Part shown: one piece after another, positions 1-8,999 of the stretch
Numbering within the stretch: position 1 is the stretch's first letter
Layout: each line of letters starts with the position of its first letter
DNA from: Spirosoma panaciterrae DSM 21099
GTDB lineage: Bacteria; Bacteroidota; Bacteroidia; Cytophagales; Spirosomataceae
Length of the DNA: 62,450 nucleotides
Assembly (NCBI RefSeq): GCF_000374025.1
Contig: NZ_KB893200.1
Span: 1-62,450 of the forward strand
Direction: 5' to 3'
Translations under genes and position numbers: made by a program
Notes under the pieces: model-generated
Told to the model about the DNA's origin: nothing
Databases searched by the model: none
What the model saw: only the letters and a program-made list of their open reading frames with translations

Positions 1-2
1 TA

Positions 3-37
3 AATGCACTGTAAATTAAGTTTCTTTATATTTTAGG
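3..37 (+). repeat. IS630 left terminal inverted repeat
   Basis: Thirty-five bases identical to the reverse complement of 1149-1183. The match ends at base 38 (G on the left, T equivalent on the right). Confidence 0.9.
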
Positions 38-40
38 GCC

Positions 41-475
41 ATGAAAAAGCAACACGTAACCCTGAGCGAGGAGCATCGGAATCACCTGCGCCAACTCCTA
101 AGCAAAGGTAGTTTGCCTGCTAAAACATTCAAACGAGCTACAGCCTTGCTGGAACTCCACGAAGGTAAAACCTTTCAAGCCGTCGCTAAGACCATAGATA
201 GCACCTACAACACGGTTTCGGCTTGGGCTAGCAAGTACCAAACAAACCAACTAGCCTTCCTCAAGGATGCCCCCCGCAGTGGTCGACCTATGGAAATCAG
301 TGGCCAGAGTCGGGCTAAAATAACGGCTCTGGCTTGTAGTGAATCACCGGATGGGCATAGCCAATGGTCGCTACGGCTGTTGGCCAATCGAGTCGTTGAG
401 TTAGGGTATTGTGAGCATCTGTCTCATACCCAGGCTGGAACGATTCTGAAAAAAACGAGTTACAGCCCCATCTAA
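41..475 (+). CDS. IS630 transposase, upstream frame (DNA-binding part)
   Basis: This 144-residue frame encodes the N-terminal helix-turn-helix region of an IS630 transposase. It has a Lys/Arg-rich start and a segment of the type TFQAVAKTIDSTYNTVSAW, followed by the typical linker with SGRP. It ends shortly after a run of seven A residues (449-455). Slippage by -1 there joins it in register to the DDE domain encoded by the next frame, giving one protein of about 376 residues, the usual size for the family. Terminated without slippage, it would make a DNA-binding fragment only, which could act as a regulator. The function is well supported by family; the expression route is inferred. Confidence 0.85.
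   Translation: MKKQHVTLSEEHRNHLRQLLSKGSLPAKTFKRATALLELHEGKTFQAVAKTIDSTYNTVSAWASKYQTNQLAFLKDAPRSGRPMEISGQSRAKITALACSESPDGHSQWSLRLLANRVVELGYCEHLSHTQAGTILKKTSYSPI
449..456 (+). other. Probable -1 programmed frameshift site of the IS630 transposase
   Basis: Seven A residues followed by C (codons AAA AAA ACG). If the Lys-tRNA on 452-454 slips back one base, the next codons read AAC GAG TTA. The downstream product then continues as NELQPHLKRQWCIGQINSEY, which is the conserved IS630 linker before the first catalytic Asp. A-run slippage is known in several IS families. Confidence 0.75.
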
Positions 476-1170
476 AACGGCAATGGTGTATTGGCCAGAT
501 CAACAGTGAGTACGTGTTCCGACTGGAGACCTTGCTGCTCTTATATGCGCTGGTGTACGATGGGGCCTTTCCAGTAGTCTGCTTCGATGAACGCCCGTGC
601 TTTTTGATTGGCGAAGTGGTCGAGGGGCTTGCTTGTAGCCCGGATCAGGTAGCCAAACAGCACTATGCCTATAGTAAGCATGGGTCCTGTGTGGTGATGG
701 GGGCGATAGAACCCTTGTCGGGTAAGCGACTGATGAAGGTCTATAGGCAGCGGACAAAAAAAGAATACACCGCATTCATGCAGGAAGTAGCAGCGGCTTA
801 CCCTGATGCGGTCAAAATCAGGCTGGTGCAGGACAACTTGAACACGCACACGCCCAACGCCTTTTATGAGTGTCTATCGGCTGGGGAAGCAGCCAAACTG
901 GCGACTCGTTTTGAGCTTTATTATACCCCCAAGTGCGGTTCGTGGTTGAACATGATTGAGGTGGAGTTTTCGGCTTTGTCCCGTCAGTGTTTGAATCGAC
1001 GGATACCCACTCAGGACGAGTTAGAAAAGCACGTGTTGATTTGGTCGGAGGAACGCAATCAGAAGCAGGTTAAGATTACCTGGCAGTTCACTGTCGACAA
1101 AGCCAGGGATACCTTGAACCGGCAGTATGTGAAGGTCAACCCAGTAAACCTAAAATATAAAGAAACTTAA
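454..1170 (+). CDS. IS630 transposase, downstream frame (DDE catalytic domain)
   Basis: This frame encodes the DDE_3 superfamily catalytic domain. Conserved features are VVCFDERP (first Asp), RLVQDNLNTHTP (second Asp, with the Asn-x-x-x-His context) and PKCGSWLNMIEVEFS (the final Glu). The first ATG of the frame is at 514, but the family-conserved sequence starts before it, directly after the A7 slippery run, so the protein is probably made only as a -1 frameshift fusion with the upstream frame. The stop is inside the right inverted repeat. All catalytic residues are present, so the enzyme looks intact. Confidence 0.88.
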   Translation, partial: NELQPHLKRQWCIGQINSEYVFRLETLLLLYALVYDGAFPVVCFDERPCFLIGEVVEGLACSPDQVAKQHYAYSKHGSCVVMGAIEPLSGKRLMKVYRQRTKKEYTAFMQEVAAAYPDAVKIRLVQDNLNTHTPNAFYECLSAGEAAKLATRFELYYTPKCGSWLNMIEVEFSALSRQCLNRRIPTQDELEKHVLIWSEERNQKQVKITWQFTVDKARDTLNRQYVKVNPVNLKYKET

Positions 1171-1183
1171 TTTACAGTGCATT
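1149..1183 (-). repeat. IS630 right terminal inverted repeat
   Basis: Perfect inverted copy of 3-37. It contains the last codons and the TAA of the transposase. Confidence 0.9.
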
Positions 1184-1194
1184 AAATTCGCACA

Positions 1195-1226
1195 CCCTCC
1201 CGAACGATCAGTTCATTTCGGGAGGG
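1195..1226 (-). terminator. Hairpin terminator downstream of maeB
   Basis: A perfect 10-bp stem (CCCTCCCGAA at 1195-1204 with TTCGGGAGGG at 1217-1226) and a 12-nt loop, 20 bp past the maeB stop. There is no strong U tract. It may also stop transcription leaving the IS element. Confidence 0.65.
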
Positions 1227-1245
1227 CTTACGGTATATGGGAACG

Positions 1246-3525
1246 TCAACTGACACTCTGCGCTTCGACTACCGCAATGGCAACCATATTGGCAATTTCC
1301 CGCTCCGACGAACCCAGTTGCAGTACATACACGGGTTTGCGCATTCCGAGCAGGATGGGGCCGATGGCATCGAAACCAACTGATCTTGGGCCTGCTGCTT
1401 CGCGCATTAGGTTGTAAGCAATGTTGGCGGCCGATAAATTGGGGAAAATCAGGGTGTTGGCGCCTTCGTCAACCAGCTTGCTGAGTGGGTAATTTTGTCG
1501 GAGCAGGTCGACGTTGAAAGCCAGGTGCGCCTGCATAGCGCCATCCACAACCATATCGGGGTGTTTGCGATGCAGCAGATCGGCGGCCAGTTGCATTTTA
1601 TCGGCATCTTCACCCTTGGCACTGCCGAAGTTGGCATACGTGACCAGCGCAATGCGGGGTTTAATATTGAATCGTTCCACGGCCCGCGCGGTTAGTTCCG
1701 TAATTTCTACGATTTCTTCGGCAGTAGGATTCATGTTGACCGTCGTATCGGAGAAAAACAGCGGCCCCCGGTTCGTAAGCAGAATGTACATACCCGCTAC
1801 TTTTCGAACCCCCGGTTCTTTGCCAATCACTTGTAGCGCCGGGCGAATGGTATCGGGGTAGTTGTGCGTAAGCCCCGAAATGAGCGCGTCGGCTTGCCCC
1901 GTTTCAACCATCATGGCTCCAAAATGCGTGCGGGATAGCATCCGTTTTCGCGCATCGACGGCTGTAAGGCCTTTCCGGTGCCGTTTTTTATAAAGCAGTT
2001 CGCCAAATTGTTCGACCAGTTCCTGCTCCTTACGAGGAGTAATGATCGGCACATCGCTCAGGTCCAGGTGGTTTTGTGCGATCATCTCCTCAATAACCGC
2101 TTTTTCGCCCAGTAAAATAGGGTGTGCAATACCACCATCTTTCACTTGCTGAGCCGCTTTTAGCACTCTCAGGTTTTCGGCATCGGCAAAAACGACTCGC
2201 TTGGGATTAGTGCGGGCTTTATTGTTGATCACCCGCGAAATGCGTGTATCCTGACCCAGCCGCCGGGCAAGCTGACTCCCATACGCTTCCCAATCAGTAA
2301 TGGGTTGTTTGGCCACTCCCGATTCCATAGCCGCTTTAGCCACGGCTGGTGCCACGGTTTCGAGTAGTCGGGGATCAACCGGCTTAGGAATGATATAGCC
2401 TCGGCCAAACATCAGGTTGTCAGTTCCGTAGGCCATGTTGACCAGGTCAGGAACGGGCTTTTTCGCCATATCGGCCAGGGCATGAACGGCCGCCAGCTTC
2501 ATGGCTTCGTTGATTTCGGTAGCCCGCACATCGAGCGCCCCCCGGAAAATGTAGGGGAACCCAAGCACGTTGTTGACCTGATTGGGATAGTCCGAACGGC
2601 CCGTTGCCATAATCACATCGGGCCGGGCAGCGAGCGCGTCTTCATAGCTGATTTCGGGTGTTGGGTTAGCCATCGCAAACACAATAGGGTCAGCCGCCAT
2701 CGAGCATACCATATCCTGACTGACGGTGTTCCCTTTCGATAACCCAATAAATACGTCGGCTCCGACAAAGGCTTCCTCGAGGGTGTGCAGGTTGCGGGTG
2801 GTAGCAAATAACCGTTTACGCTCATCGAGGTCAGTACGGTCGGCCCGGATAACCCCTTTGCTGTCGCACATAACCACATTTTCGACGTTGGCACCGAGTG
2901 CTATGTACAGTTTGGTACAGGAGATAGCTGAAGCCCCGGCCCCATTGACCAGAATTTTAGCCTCGTCAATTCGTTTGCCAACCAGTTCGAGCGCATTCAG
3001 CAGGGCAGCCGCCGAGATAATGGCTGTTCCGTGCTGGTCGTCGTGCATGATCGGAATGTTTAGTTCGGCTTTGAGCCGCTCTTCGATGGCAAAACATTCG
3101 GGTGCTTTGATGTCTTCTAGATTGACCCCGCCAAAGGTCGGTTCCAGAATTTTGACCATCCGCACAAACTCATCGACGTTTTTAGTGTCGAGTTCAATAT
3201 CGAACACATCGATGTCGGCATAAATTTTAAACAGTAGCCCCTTGCCTTCCATAACGGGTTTGCTGGCTTCGGGGCCAATGTCGCCCAGACCAAGAACGGC
3301 GGTTCCGTTGCTGATAACGGCCACCAGATTGCCTTTGGCGGTGTATTTATAAACGTCTTCGCGGTTTTCGGCGATGGCCAGACAGGGCTCGGCTACTCCG
3401 GGTGAGTAGGCTAGCGACAAATCGGTCTGGGTGCTATACTCTTTAGTCGGAATCACTTCAAGCTTACCCGGACGGCCTTTGGCATGATAGGCGAGGGCGT
3501 CTTCCCGGCGAATCTTTTGTTGCAT
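1246..3525 (-). CDS. maeB: NADP-dependent malic enzyme, two-domain type
   Basis: The 759-residue protein has the MaeB layout. An N-terminal malic enzyme (about residues 1-425) is fused to a phosphotransacetylase-like domain (about 430-759). The catalytic half shows GLGDIGPEASKPVMEGKG and the NAD(P)-binding loop VNGAGASAISC. The C-terminal half has the PTA-type NMNPTAEEIVEI region. The enzyme decarboxylates malate to pyruvate with reduction of NADP. In known MaeB proteins the PTA-like domain is regulatory (acetyl-CoA sensing) and is not known to be a true acetyltransferase. It is transcribed alone, with its own terminator. A TAnnTTTG -7 element lies 63-70 bp upstream. Length and motifs are normal. 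Confidence 0.95.
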   Translation of the reverse strand: MQQKIRREDALAYHAKGRPGKLEVIPTKEYSTQTDLSLAYSPGVAEPCLAIAENREDVYKYTAKGNLVAVISNGTAVLGLGDIGPEASKPVMEGKGLLFKIYADIDVFDIELDTKNVDEFVRMVKILEPTFGGVNLEDIKAPECFAIEERLKAELNIPIMHDDQHGTAIISAAALLNALELVGKRIDEAKILVNGAGASAISCTKLYIALGANVENVVMCDSKGVIRADRTDLDERKRLFATTRNLHTLEEAFVGADVFIGLSKGNTVSQDMVCSMAADPIVFAMANPTPEISYEDALAARPDVIMATGRSDYPNQVNNVLGFPYIFRGALDVRATEINEAMKLAAVHALADMAKKPVPDLVNMAYGTDNLMFGRGYIIPKPVDPRLLETVAPAVAKAAMESGVAKQPITDWEAYGSQLARRLGQDTRISRVINNKARTNPKRVVFADAENLRVLKAAQQVKDGGIAHPILLGEKAVIEEMIAQNHLDLSDVPIITPRKEQELVEQFGELLYKKRHRKGLTAVDARKRMLSRTHFGAMMVETGQADALISGLTHNYPDTIRPALQVIGKEPGVRKVAGMYILLTNRGPLFFSDTTVNMNPTAEEIVEITELTARAVERFNIKPRIALVTYANFGSAKGEDADKMQLAADLLHRKHPDMVVDGAMQAHLAFNVDLLRQNYPLSKLVDEGANTLIFPNLSAANIAYNLMREAAGPRSVGFDAIGPILLGMRKPVYVLQLGSSEREIANMVAIAVVEAQSVS

Positions 3526-3587
3526 AAATGTGTAAAGTTATTTTGCTTATCGTCAAGGGTTTAACTGCTGAATTTTTCAGTTTGAAT

Positions 3588-3595
3588 CAAACCTA
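3588..3595 (-). promoter_or_regulatory. Candidate -7 element of maeB
   Basis: TAGGTTTG on the minus strand fits the Bacteroidota TAnnTTTG consensus about 65 bp before the maeB start. No clear TTTG -33 partner is visible at the usual distance. Confidence 0.4.
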
Positions 3596-3676
3596 AACGG
3601 GTAGTTTGCGGGGTTGGGTTATCCATTCAACTCAAAAAAAGGCTGCTTTCAAAAGTACAATAAATAAAAGCCTTAG

Positions 3677-3694
3677 CATTAAAAATTTTTAATG
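3677..3694. promoter_or_regulatory. 18-bp perfect palindrome between maeB and the sensor gene
   Basis: CATTAAAAATTTTTAATG is perfectly self-complementary. It lies in the divergent intergenic region, about 80 bp upstream of the strong promoter of the sensor gene and 150 bp from maeB. It could be an operator or a small hairpin; the sequence alone does not decide. Beyond this palindrome and the two promoters, nothing else is evident in 3526-3801. Confidence 0.3.
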
Positions 3695-3759
3695 TCGGGG
3701 AGCTTCCGACTACAAGACACGTAACACCTGGGGCTATAGGCCGTAAGTTCGTTTCGTCT

Positions 3760-3790
3760 TTTGCATTCAATTTCTTATACATTATATTTG
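3760..3790 (+). promoter_or_regulatory. Near-perfect Bacteroidota promoter of the sugar-sensing hybrid sensor
   Basis: TTTG at 3760-3763, a 19-bp spacer, and TATATTTG at 3783-3790. This is the best match in the window to the TTTG/TAnnTTTG consensus. The predicted transcript start (about 3797) lies only a few bases before the ATG at 3802, so the message would be almost leaderless. Confidence 0.7.
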
Positions 3791-3801
3791 GTCAGTACCA
3801 T

Positions 3802-6612
3802 ATGCTTTCTCTTATGCATGATTCTGCCGGGTGGTCTGCCAGGTGCTGCACGTCGGCTACGAGCAAGCGTGTAGCTGTGGGGCTATTGAGTAGCTGGCTG
3901 CTGGTGATCGTTGGGCTCTTCGTGAGCGGGTGCCAGTCGAAACCCGAGACGCGTACCTACCGCATTGGCTTTTCGCAGTGTACCGGGGGCGATGAGTGGC
4001 GGAAAACCATGCTAACCGATGTGAAGCGGGAACTGGGGTTTCATCCGAACTATACGCTTCTCTACGAAGACGCGGGCAATAGTACCAGTCGGCAAATCAG
4101 TCAGGTACAATCGCTGGTAGAGCGGGGAATCGACCTGCTCATTATCTCTCCTAACGAAAGTAAGCCCTTTGCCAGGGTTATCGAATCGGTTTTCAGGCAG
4201 GGTATTCCCGTTATTCTGCTGGATCGTAAGATCGACTCCGAGTCGTACAATGCCTACATCGGGGGCGATAATCTGCAACTGGGTCGGATGGCCGGAACGT
4301 TCATTGCCAATCAGTTGAAAGGCCGGGGGCGTATCGTTGAGGTGTGGGGCTTACCCAGTTCGTCGCCCGCCCAGGAGCGGCATAAGGGGTTGCAGGAGAT
4401 TTTGCAGAAATACCCGGCCATTGAGGTGGTCAAAGAGCTGAATGGGCAATGGGAGCGCGATACCGTTCGGCGGGTGATAGCCTCGGAACTGGATGGATTG
4501 AAAAATATCGACCTGCTTTTTGCCCATAATGATGTGATGGCTATGGGCGCTTACGAAGTATACCGAAAGGCCGGGCTGGAAAAACAGATCAACTTCGTAG
4601 GAATCGATGCGTTACCGGGGCCCAGTGCCGGAATGCAGGCCGTGACAAATGGGGTTCTGAAAGCGAGCTTTCTCTATCCGACAGGTGGCGAAGAGGCCAT
4701 AAAAACGGCCGTTCGGATTCTGGAAGGCAAGTCCGTTAATCGGGAACAGATCTTAAACTCGATTCAGGTCGATGCGTCGAATGTATACGCCTTGAAAGTG
4801 CAGAGCGATAAGTTGCTGGCGCAACAGTCGGACATTGAACGGCAAAGTCATCGGATAGAGGCTCTTACCCAAACCTATACCTCACAGCGGAATACGTTGT
4901 ACCTGATTCTGGCTACTTTGCTGATTGCGCTGTTGCTGGGGGGCTGGGCGTTGTATTTGTACCGATCCAAGCAGATCGCGTATCAGACACTGGAAAAACA
5001 GAATCAGGAGATACTGGATCAGAAAGACGAAATCGAGCGGGTGTCGCAACAGGCCCGGGTGGCTACTGAAGAAAAACTGCGGTTTTATTCGTACATCTCC
5101 CATGAGTTCAATACGCCACTGAGCCTGATACTGACACCAACGGAAGATTTGCTGGGTAAGAAAAGTATAGCTCCTCATGAGCTGAAAAATGGCCTGGCGC
5201 TGGTGCAGAAAAATGCGTATAGGTTGCTCCGGCTGGTCGATCAGATGCTCGATTTGCGTAAGTCGGATGTGGGGAAACAGCACCTGAGAGCCAGTGAGCA
5301 GGACCTGGTTGCGTTTGTACGCGAGATTGTATTCGACTTTCGGCGGAAGGCCGAGAAGCAGCGGATCGACCTGCAACTGATAACCCCCCTGAATAGGTTA
5401 CTGCTTTGGTTCGATGCCGAAAAACTCGATAAAGTGCTGTTCAATCTCCTTTCGAACGCCTTCAAATACACCCCCAGAGGAGGGTTGATTCATGTTCGGA
5501 TGGAGTTATTAGCCGATCAGATACGTATTCAGGTAGCGGATAATGGCCAGGGAATGTCGTCCGATGAGCGCGACCATGCCTTTGATCTGTTCTATAGTGG
5601 CAGCCAGCCATTTAACCTTGCGAAAGGGATTGGATTAGCCTTGTCGATGGAGTTTATTCAATTGCATCGGGGCGACATCAGTGTACAATCGACGCAGGGC
5701 GAAGGAACGACATTCACGATTTTGCTACCGCTGGGCAACAGTCATCTTAAGTCCGATGAGATCGTACCCGCGAGTAGCCAGCGCACATTGCCCCGTTTGC
5801 CGATTGATGAAGATGCTGATGCGTCATTGCAACCTGCTTCTCTTCCCTTGTCGAAACGAGCAGGCACCCTGCTGGTGATCGAAGATAACGATGATCTTCG
5901 AACGTTTTTGACAATGCGGCTGGGGGGCGAGTTCGAGGTTATTGCCGAACCTACCGCCGAGCAAGGCTGGGAACGGACGCTGGAGGTGATTCCAGACCTG
6001 ATCATCAGCGATGTCATGCTATCGGGTATGGATGGTCTGCAACTGACGCAGCGAGTCAAAGCGGATATGCGAACTGCCCATATCCCGGTTATTCTGCTGA
6101 CGGCAAATAGACAGATGGAGCATCAGATCGATGGCGTTCGGGCGGGGGCCGATATGTATCTGACCAAGCCCTTCAATGCCATCTACCTGGTCGAAACCAT
6201 TCGTACGTTACTGGCCAATCGGCAAAAAGGCCAGCAGCGGTTTGCCTCTGATTTTGTTTCCCAGTCGGGAGGCAGTCGGGAAGAAAAGAAATTCCTGAAT
6301 GAATTGACCCGGCTCATCGAGCATAATCTAAGTGATTCGAGCTTTGGCGTTGAGAAATTAAGCCGTGAAATGGGAATCTCTCGGGTGCAGCTATACCGGA
6401 AAGTGCAGGCACAACTGGATAGAAACGTGATCGACTACATCAACGATATTCGGCTGAAGCGGGCTAAATTCTTGTTGCGGGAAACCAACAAATCCATGAC
6501 AGAAATTGCCACGGAAACGGGATTTAGCTCAGCCGCTTATTTCACTACCTTCTTTAAACAGCATACGAAGAAAACACCCTCGGAGTACCGAAAATCACCC
6601 ATAGAAGCCTGA
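3802..6612 (+). CDS. Hybrid two-component system protein with periplasmic sugar-binding sensor
   Basis: A 936-residue one-chain signalling protein. The N-terminus has a hydrophobic segment and a lipobox-like VSGC (Cys44). Residues about 53-330 form a type I periplasmic sugar-binding domain (LacI/ribose-binding fold: IGFSQCTGGDEWR, NDVMAMGAYEVYRKAG, FVGIDALPG). A transmembrane helix follows at about 366-388, then a coiled segment, a HisKA H-box with His434 (YISHEFNTPLS), a HATPase domain, a receiver with Asp737 (IISDVMLSGMDG) and a C-terminal AraC-type helix-turn-helix from about 830. This matches Bacteroides sensors such as the fructose sensor BT1754, so a monosaccharide ligand is likely. Its targets are not adjacent. 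Its gene end is 7 bp from that of the convergent neighbour. Confidence 0.92.
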   Translation: MLSLMHDSAGWSARCCTSATSKRVAVGLLSSWLLVIVGLFVSGCQSKPETRTYRIGFSQCTGGDEWRKTMLTDVKRELGFHPNYTLLYEDAGNSTSRQISQVQSLVERGIDLLIISPNESKPFARVIESVFRQGIPVILLDRKIDSESYNAYIGGDNLQLGRMAGTFIANQLKGRGRIVEVWGLPSSSPAQERHKGLQEILQKYPAIEVVKELNGQWERDTVRRVIASELDGLKNIDLLFAHNDVMAMGAYEVYRKAGLEKQINFVGIDALPGPSAGMQAVTNGVLKASFLYPTGGEEAIKTAVRILEGKSVNREQILNSIQVDASNVYALKVQSDKLLAQQSDIERQSHRIEALTQTYTSQRNTLYLILATLLIALLLGGWALYLYRSKQIAYQTLEKQNQEILDQKDEIERVSQQARVATEEKLRFYSYISHEFNTPLSLILTPTEDLLGKKSIAPHELKNGLALVQKNAYRLLRLVDQMLDLRKSDVGKQHLRASEQDLVAFVREIVFDFRRKAEKQRIDLQLITPLNRLLLWFDAEKLDKVLFNLLSNAFKYTPRGGLIHVRMELLADQIRIQVADNGQGMSSDERDHAFDLFYSGSQPFNLAKGIGLALSMEFIQLHRGDISVQSTQGEGTTFTILLPLGNSHLKSDEIVPASSQRTLPRLPIDEDADASLQPASLPLSKRAGTLLVIEDNDDLRTFLTMRLGGEFEVIAEPTAEQGWERTLEVIPDLIISDVMLSGMDGLQLTQRVKADMRTAHIPVILLTANRQMEHQIDGVRAGADMYLTKPFNAIYLVETIRTLLANRQKGQQRFASDFVSQSGGSREEKKFLNELTRLIEHNLSDSSFGVEKLSREMGISRVQLYRKVQAQLDRNVIDYINDIRLKRAKFLLRETNKSMTEIATETGFSSAAYFTTFFKQHTKKTPSEYRKSPIEA

Positions 6613-6619
6613 TGGATGC

Positions 6620-8665
6620 TTACTTCAGCACCGTACTGGCTTCGGCATCACGGATGTACTGCTGAACGTCTTCAGGTAAGAGCAGGCGTTGTTGCTGCAA
6701 GCGCTGGGCCGAAGCTTTTACGGCCTCTACATAGCCTTTATGCGACGGGTATCGTTCTTCCAGCGAAAGGCGTGGGTCGCTGGCGGCTAGCCGTTCGGCT
6801 TTCGTTGCCTTGAACAGGATCTGTTGTCCGGCACCCTCACACCCTTCGTTTTCTCCGTATTCGGCACGACGGAGCGCCCAACCCGTGGTAGTGGCGATCG
6901 GAACAGCCACGGGTGGTAAACGTACACCTGCAATCTCGTTTCCGTCTGCATCGACTTTCGACACAAAACTGGTATACACAGGTCGGCCGTCTACTTTGGG
7001 AGGGTTGATGGCGAGAATCCCCTGCTCCGTCGACCGGCCAAAGTCGAGTTGATACCGGGTAGTAATCAGCCCTGTATACGTAACGCCAGGAATGGTCGGC
7101 CACCCTAGCGTAGCCTGGGGAATCAGGCCCGTTTGGGAGCCGGGTTGCGGGAGGGCTACGGCTGCCGTTCCGGTCGATTGCCTTGGTACAGCACTTGAAG
7201 GGGGAACAATGCCTTTCGTAACCCAGTCGTCGAGGGCGACGAATAAGGCCCGCAACAGAGGTTCGGCATTGGTCGGATTCTGAAATTGCTGACATAGCCC
7301 CCGTGAAGCCCCGTTTCCGGCCCCATGTTGCGCGCCCGATACCAGAAAGAAGCGGACATTGTCGGGGTCGGGTAAATCGTTGCCTTTGGGATCGGTATGC
7401 AGGAGCGAAGCGGCTTTCACCCAATATTCATTGGCCGAGTTGACTTCAAAGACTTTAGGGCAGGTGTTGCTGGTTTGGCAGGCACCAAGTCGGCCAGCCG
7501 TTTTACCCGTAAACGGATCGGTCAGTACGGGGTAGGCAAAGGGGAAAAGGGCTTCGGGATACAGGTGGTTTTGCCGATTTCGTTCGGTTCGGGAGGGCTG
7601 CGCAAATCGAATATTCAGACCAATGCCACTGCCGCCCCCCAGCCAGTTCTCGATACCGTCCAGCACTCGTCGCCCTTGTTCATCGGCATTGAAACCGAGG
7701 GTTTGAAAATCGTTCAGGTAGCGGGCAGGCTGCGAAATGGCAAACGAATAGGTAAACTGTACGTCGTTGGCCAGCGGGTTGGGGTTTCCGGCATCATCGG
7801 TCGTGGCATAGCGTAAAAACGATACAAAATCACGGGTAGCGGCAAATCCAATACCTGCTACTACCGGATTGCGGGCCGTATAGCTGAATTCATAAATCGC
7901 ACTTTGCTGAAAGGGAGTTCCAGCGGGTAAAAGCCGGATGGTTCGGTCGTCGACAAATTCCCAGCCATCAGTCGGCACCACCGTTGGCGAGTCGGACAGA
8001 TGCGGTCGGACGGTAAGCGTAGCCTGGTTTTTATTCAGTGTGGCTGTCGGATACGCCAGCGTATACCCTTTAGCGGTTGCGTTGTCGTACACGATGTATT
8101 CGTACGAAGGCCCGGTAATAGGGGAGCCATCGGCCTGGGTAGCGACAGGGACAGTGATGGTCAGATTGTTATTGACGGGCGCTGCCGAGGGGTCCCAACC
8201 GTTCCAGACGAGCGTATAGCCGCGATTCATCAGGAAGCCTTCACCTGCATCAGCGGCCGTGGTTGGGTCATTGCCGCCACTACTTTTATTAAAACCGCCA
8301 ACTAATTTCCCCCCCCGGTTATTGACTTCCAGAAAGAGCTTGTGCGCACCTTTGGTCAGATCAATCGGTTTCAGGATATAGATATCCATGGCATACTCGA
8401 CCATCCCTCTGGCGTTGCGGGGAGCTAGTTTGAGATCAGTAATCAGTGTATTTTGCGGACTGTCTGGGTCAAGTTCGCCATAGGCTTTTCCGCGTAATTT
8501 TTCATAGGCTCCTACCTTGCCAAACACGTTTCCGTCGAACGTTGGCGTTTGGCGACTTGTGATCTCGATACGGACAAGACGAGCGTAAACGGGCGCACTC
8601 AGTACCGTAGCGACGGAAAAGCAAACGGTAAAAAAAGAACGCCGTAGCGGGTTGAGAGTAGTCAT
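6620..8665 (-). CDS. Secreted Abhydrolase_10-type alpha/beta hydrolase domain protein
   Basis: The 681-residue protein starts with a basic N-terminus and a hydrophobic signal sequence ending near VYA. The body matches the family annotated as alpha/beta hydrolase domain (Abhydrolase_10), with LFLEVNNRGGK near the N-terminus, LNIRFAQPSRTER in the middle, and FFLVSGAQHGAGNGASRG, whose His is the likely catalytic one. A classical GxSxG nucleophile elbow is not obvious. The substrate is unknown; the family has been linked to ester hydrolysis but few members are characterised. It is monocistronic and convergent with the sensor gene. Confidence 0.8.
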   Translation of the reverse strand: MTTLNPLRRSFFTVCFSVATVLSAPVYARLVRIEITSRQTPTFDGNVFGKVGAYEKLRGKAYGELDPDSPQNTLITDLKLAPRNARGMVEYAMDIYILKPIDLTKGAHKLFLEVNNRGGKLVGGFNKSSGGNDPTTAADAGEGFLMNRGYTLVWNGWDPSAAPVNNNLTITVPVATQADGSPITGPSYEYIVYDNATAKGYTLAYPTATLNKNQATLTVRPHLSDSPTVVPTDGWEFVDDRTIRLLPAGTPFQQSAIYEFSYTARNPVVAGIGFAATRDFVSFLRYATTDDAGNPNPLANDVQFTYSFAISQPARYLNDFQTLGFNADEQGRRVLDGIENWLGGGSGIGLNIRFAQPSRTERNRQNHLYPEALFPFAYPVLTDPFTGKTAGRLGACQTSNTCPKVFEVNSANEYWVKAASLLHTDPKGNDLPDPDNVRFFLVSGAQHGAGNGASRGLCQQFQNPTNAEPLLRALFVALDDWVTKGIVPPSSAVPRQSTGTAAVALPQPGSQTGLIPQATLGWPTIPGVTYTGLITTRYQLDFGRSTEQGILAINPPKVDGRPVYTSFVSKVDADGNEIAGVRLPPVAVPIATTTGWALRRAEYGENEGCEGAGQQILFKATKAERLAASDPRLSLEERYPSHKGYVEAVKASAQRLQQQRLLLPEDVQQYIRDAEASTVLK

Positions 8666-8999
8666 GGGGGGCTCTTTGGAGGAAAAATCGTGAATGAGCC
8701 TAACCTACTCATACTGATTGGGTAATTTTGACGGTGACGGGCTGATGGCTCTGCGAAAGGTAATCAGACGACGCTGCTGAACAGATTGCGGATTATACTC
8801 TGATGATAATCAATTCATTGGTTGATCGCTATCATAAAGGCATACGGTGGCCTCTGCCATCTTTGAGTCGCTGAGTCAGGTAATGTAGGTCGTCTGGATG
8901 GTTGCGGTTCTGACTATTGCCTGGCTTGATCTTAATTTCGTTCGCAGTCATCAGCGTATGGAGCCATTCACGACAAATTTCTTCAAGTTACTACGTTTT
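8666..8999. other. Intergenic region between divergent hydrolase and protease genes
   Basis: No gene is supported here. It must hold promoters in both directions, but no full TTTG/TAnnTTTG pair is seen. An in-frame ATG at 8898 would extend the protease by 34 residues, but the added residues do not look like a signal peptide. Confidence 0.4.

Larger units (their letters stand above)
3..1183 (+). mobile_element. IS630-family insertion sequence, complete
   Basis: The element is bounded by 35-bp perfect terminal inverted repeats (3-37 and 1149-1183) that begin AATGCACTGT. It carries one transposase split over two frames. The left end is preceded by TA and the right end sits beside a TA, which fits the TA target duplication typical of IS630/Tc1-mariner elements, although the two ends align with a one-base ambiguity and the left flank is outside the window. 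The transposase stop codon (1168-1170) lies inside the right repeat. The element sits about 10 bp from the maeB terminator hairpin, so it has not disrupted a gene visible here. Intact ends and frames suggest it may be active or recently inserted. Confidence 0.9.

Noticed and set aside
2726..3223. 165-aa plus-strand frame opposite maeB
   Set aside because: Lies entirely over a strongly supported gene; low-complexity Ser/Arg composition typical of an antisense shadow.
7397..7816. 139-aa plus-strand frame opposite the Abhydrolase_10-type gene
   Set aside because: No family likeness, and the opposite strand encodes a full-length recognised protein.
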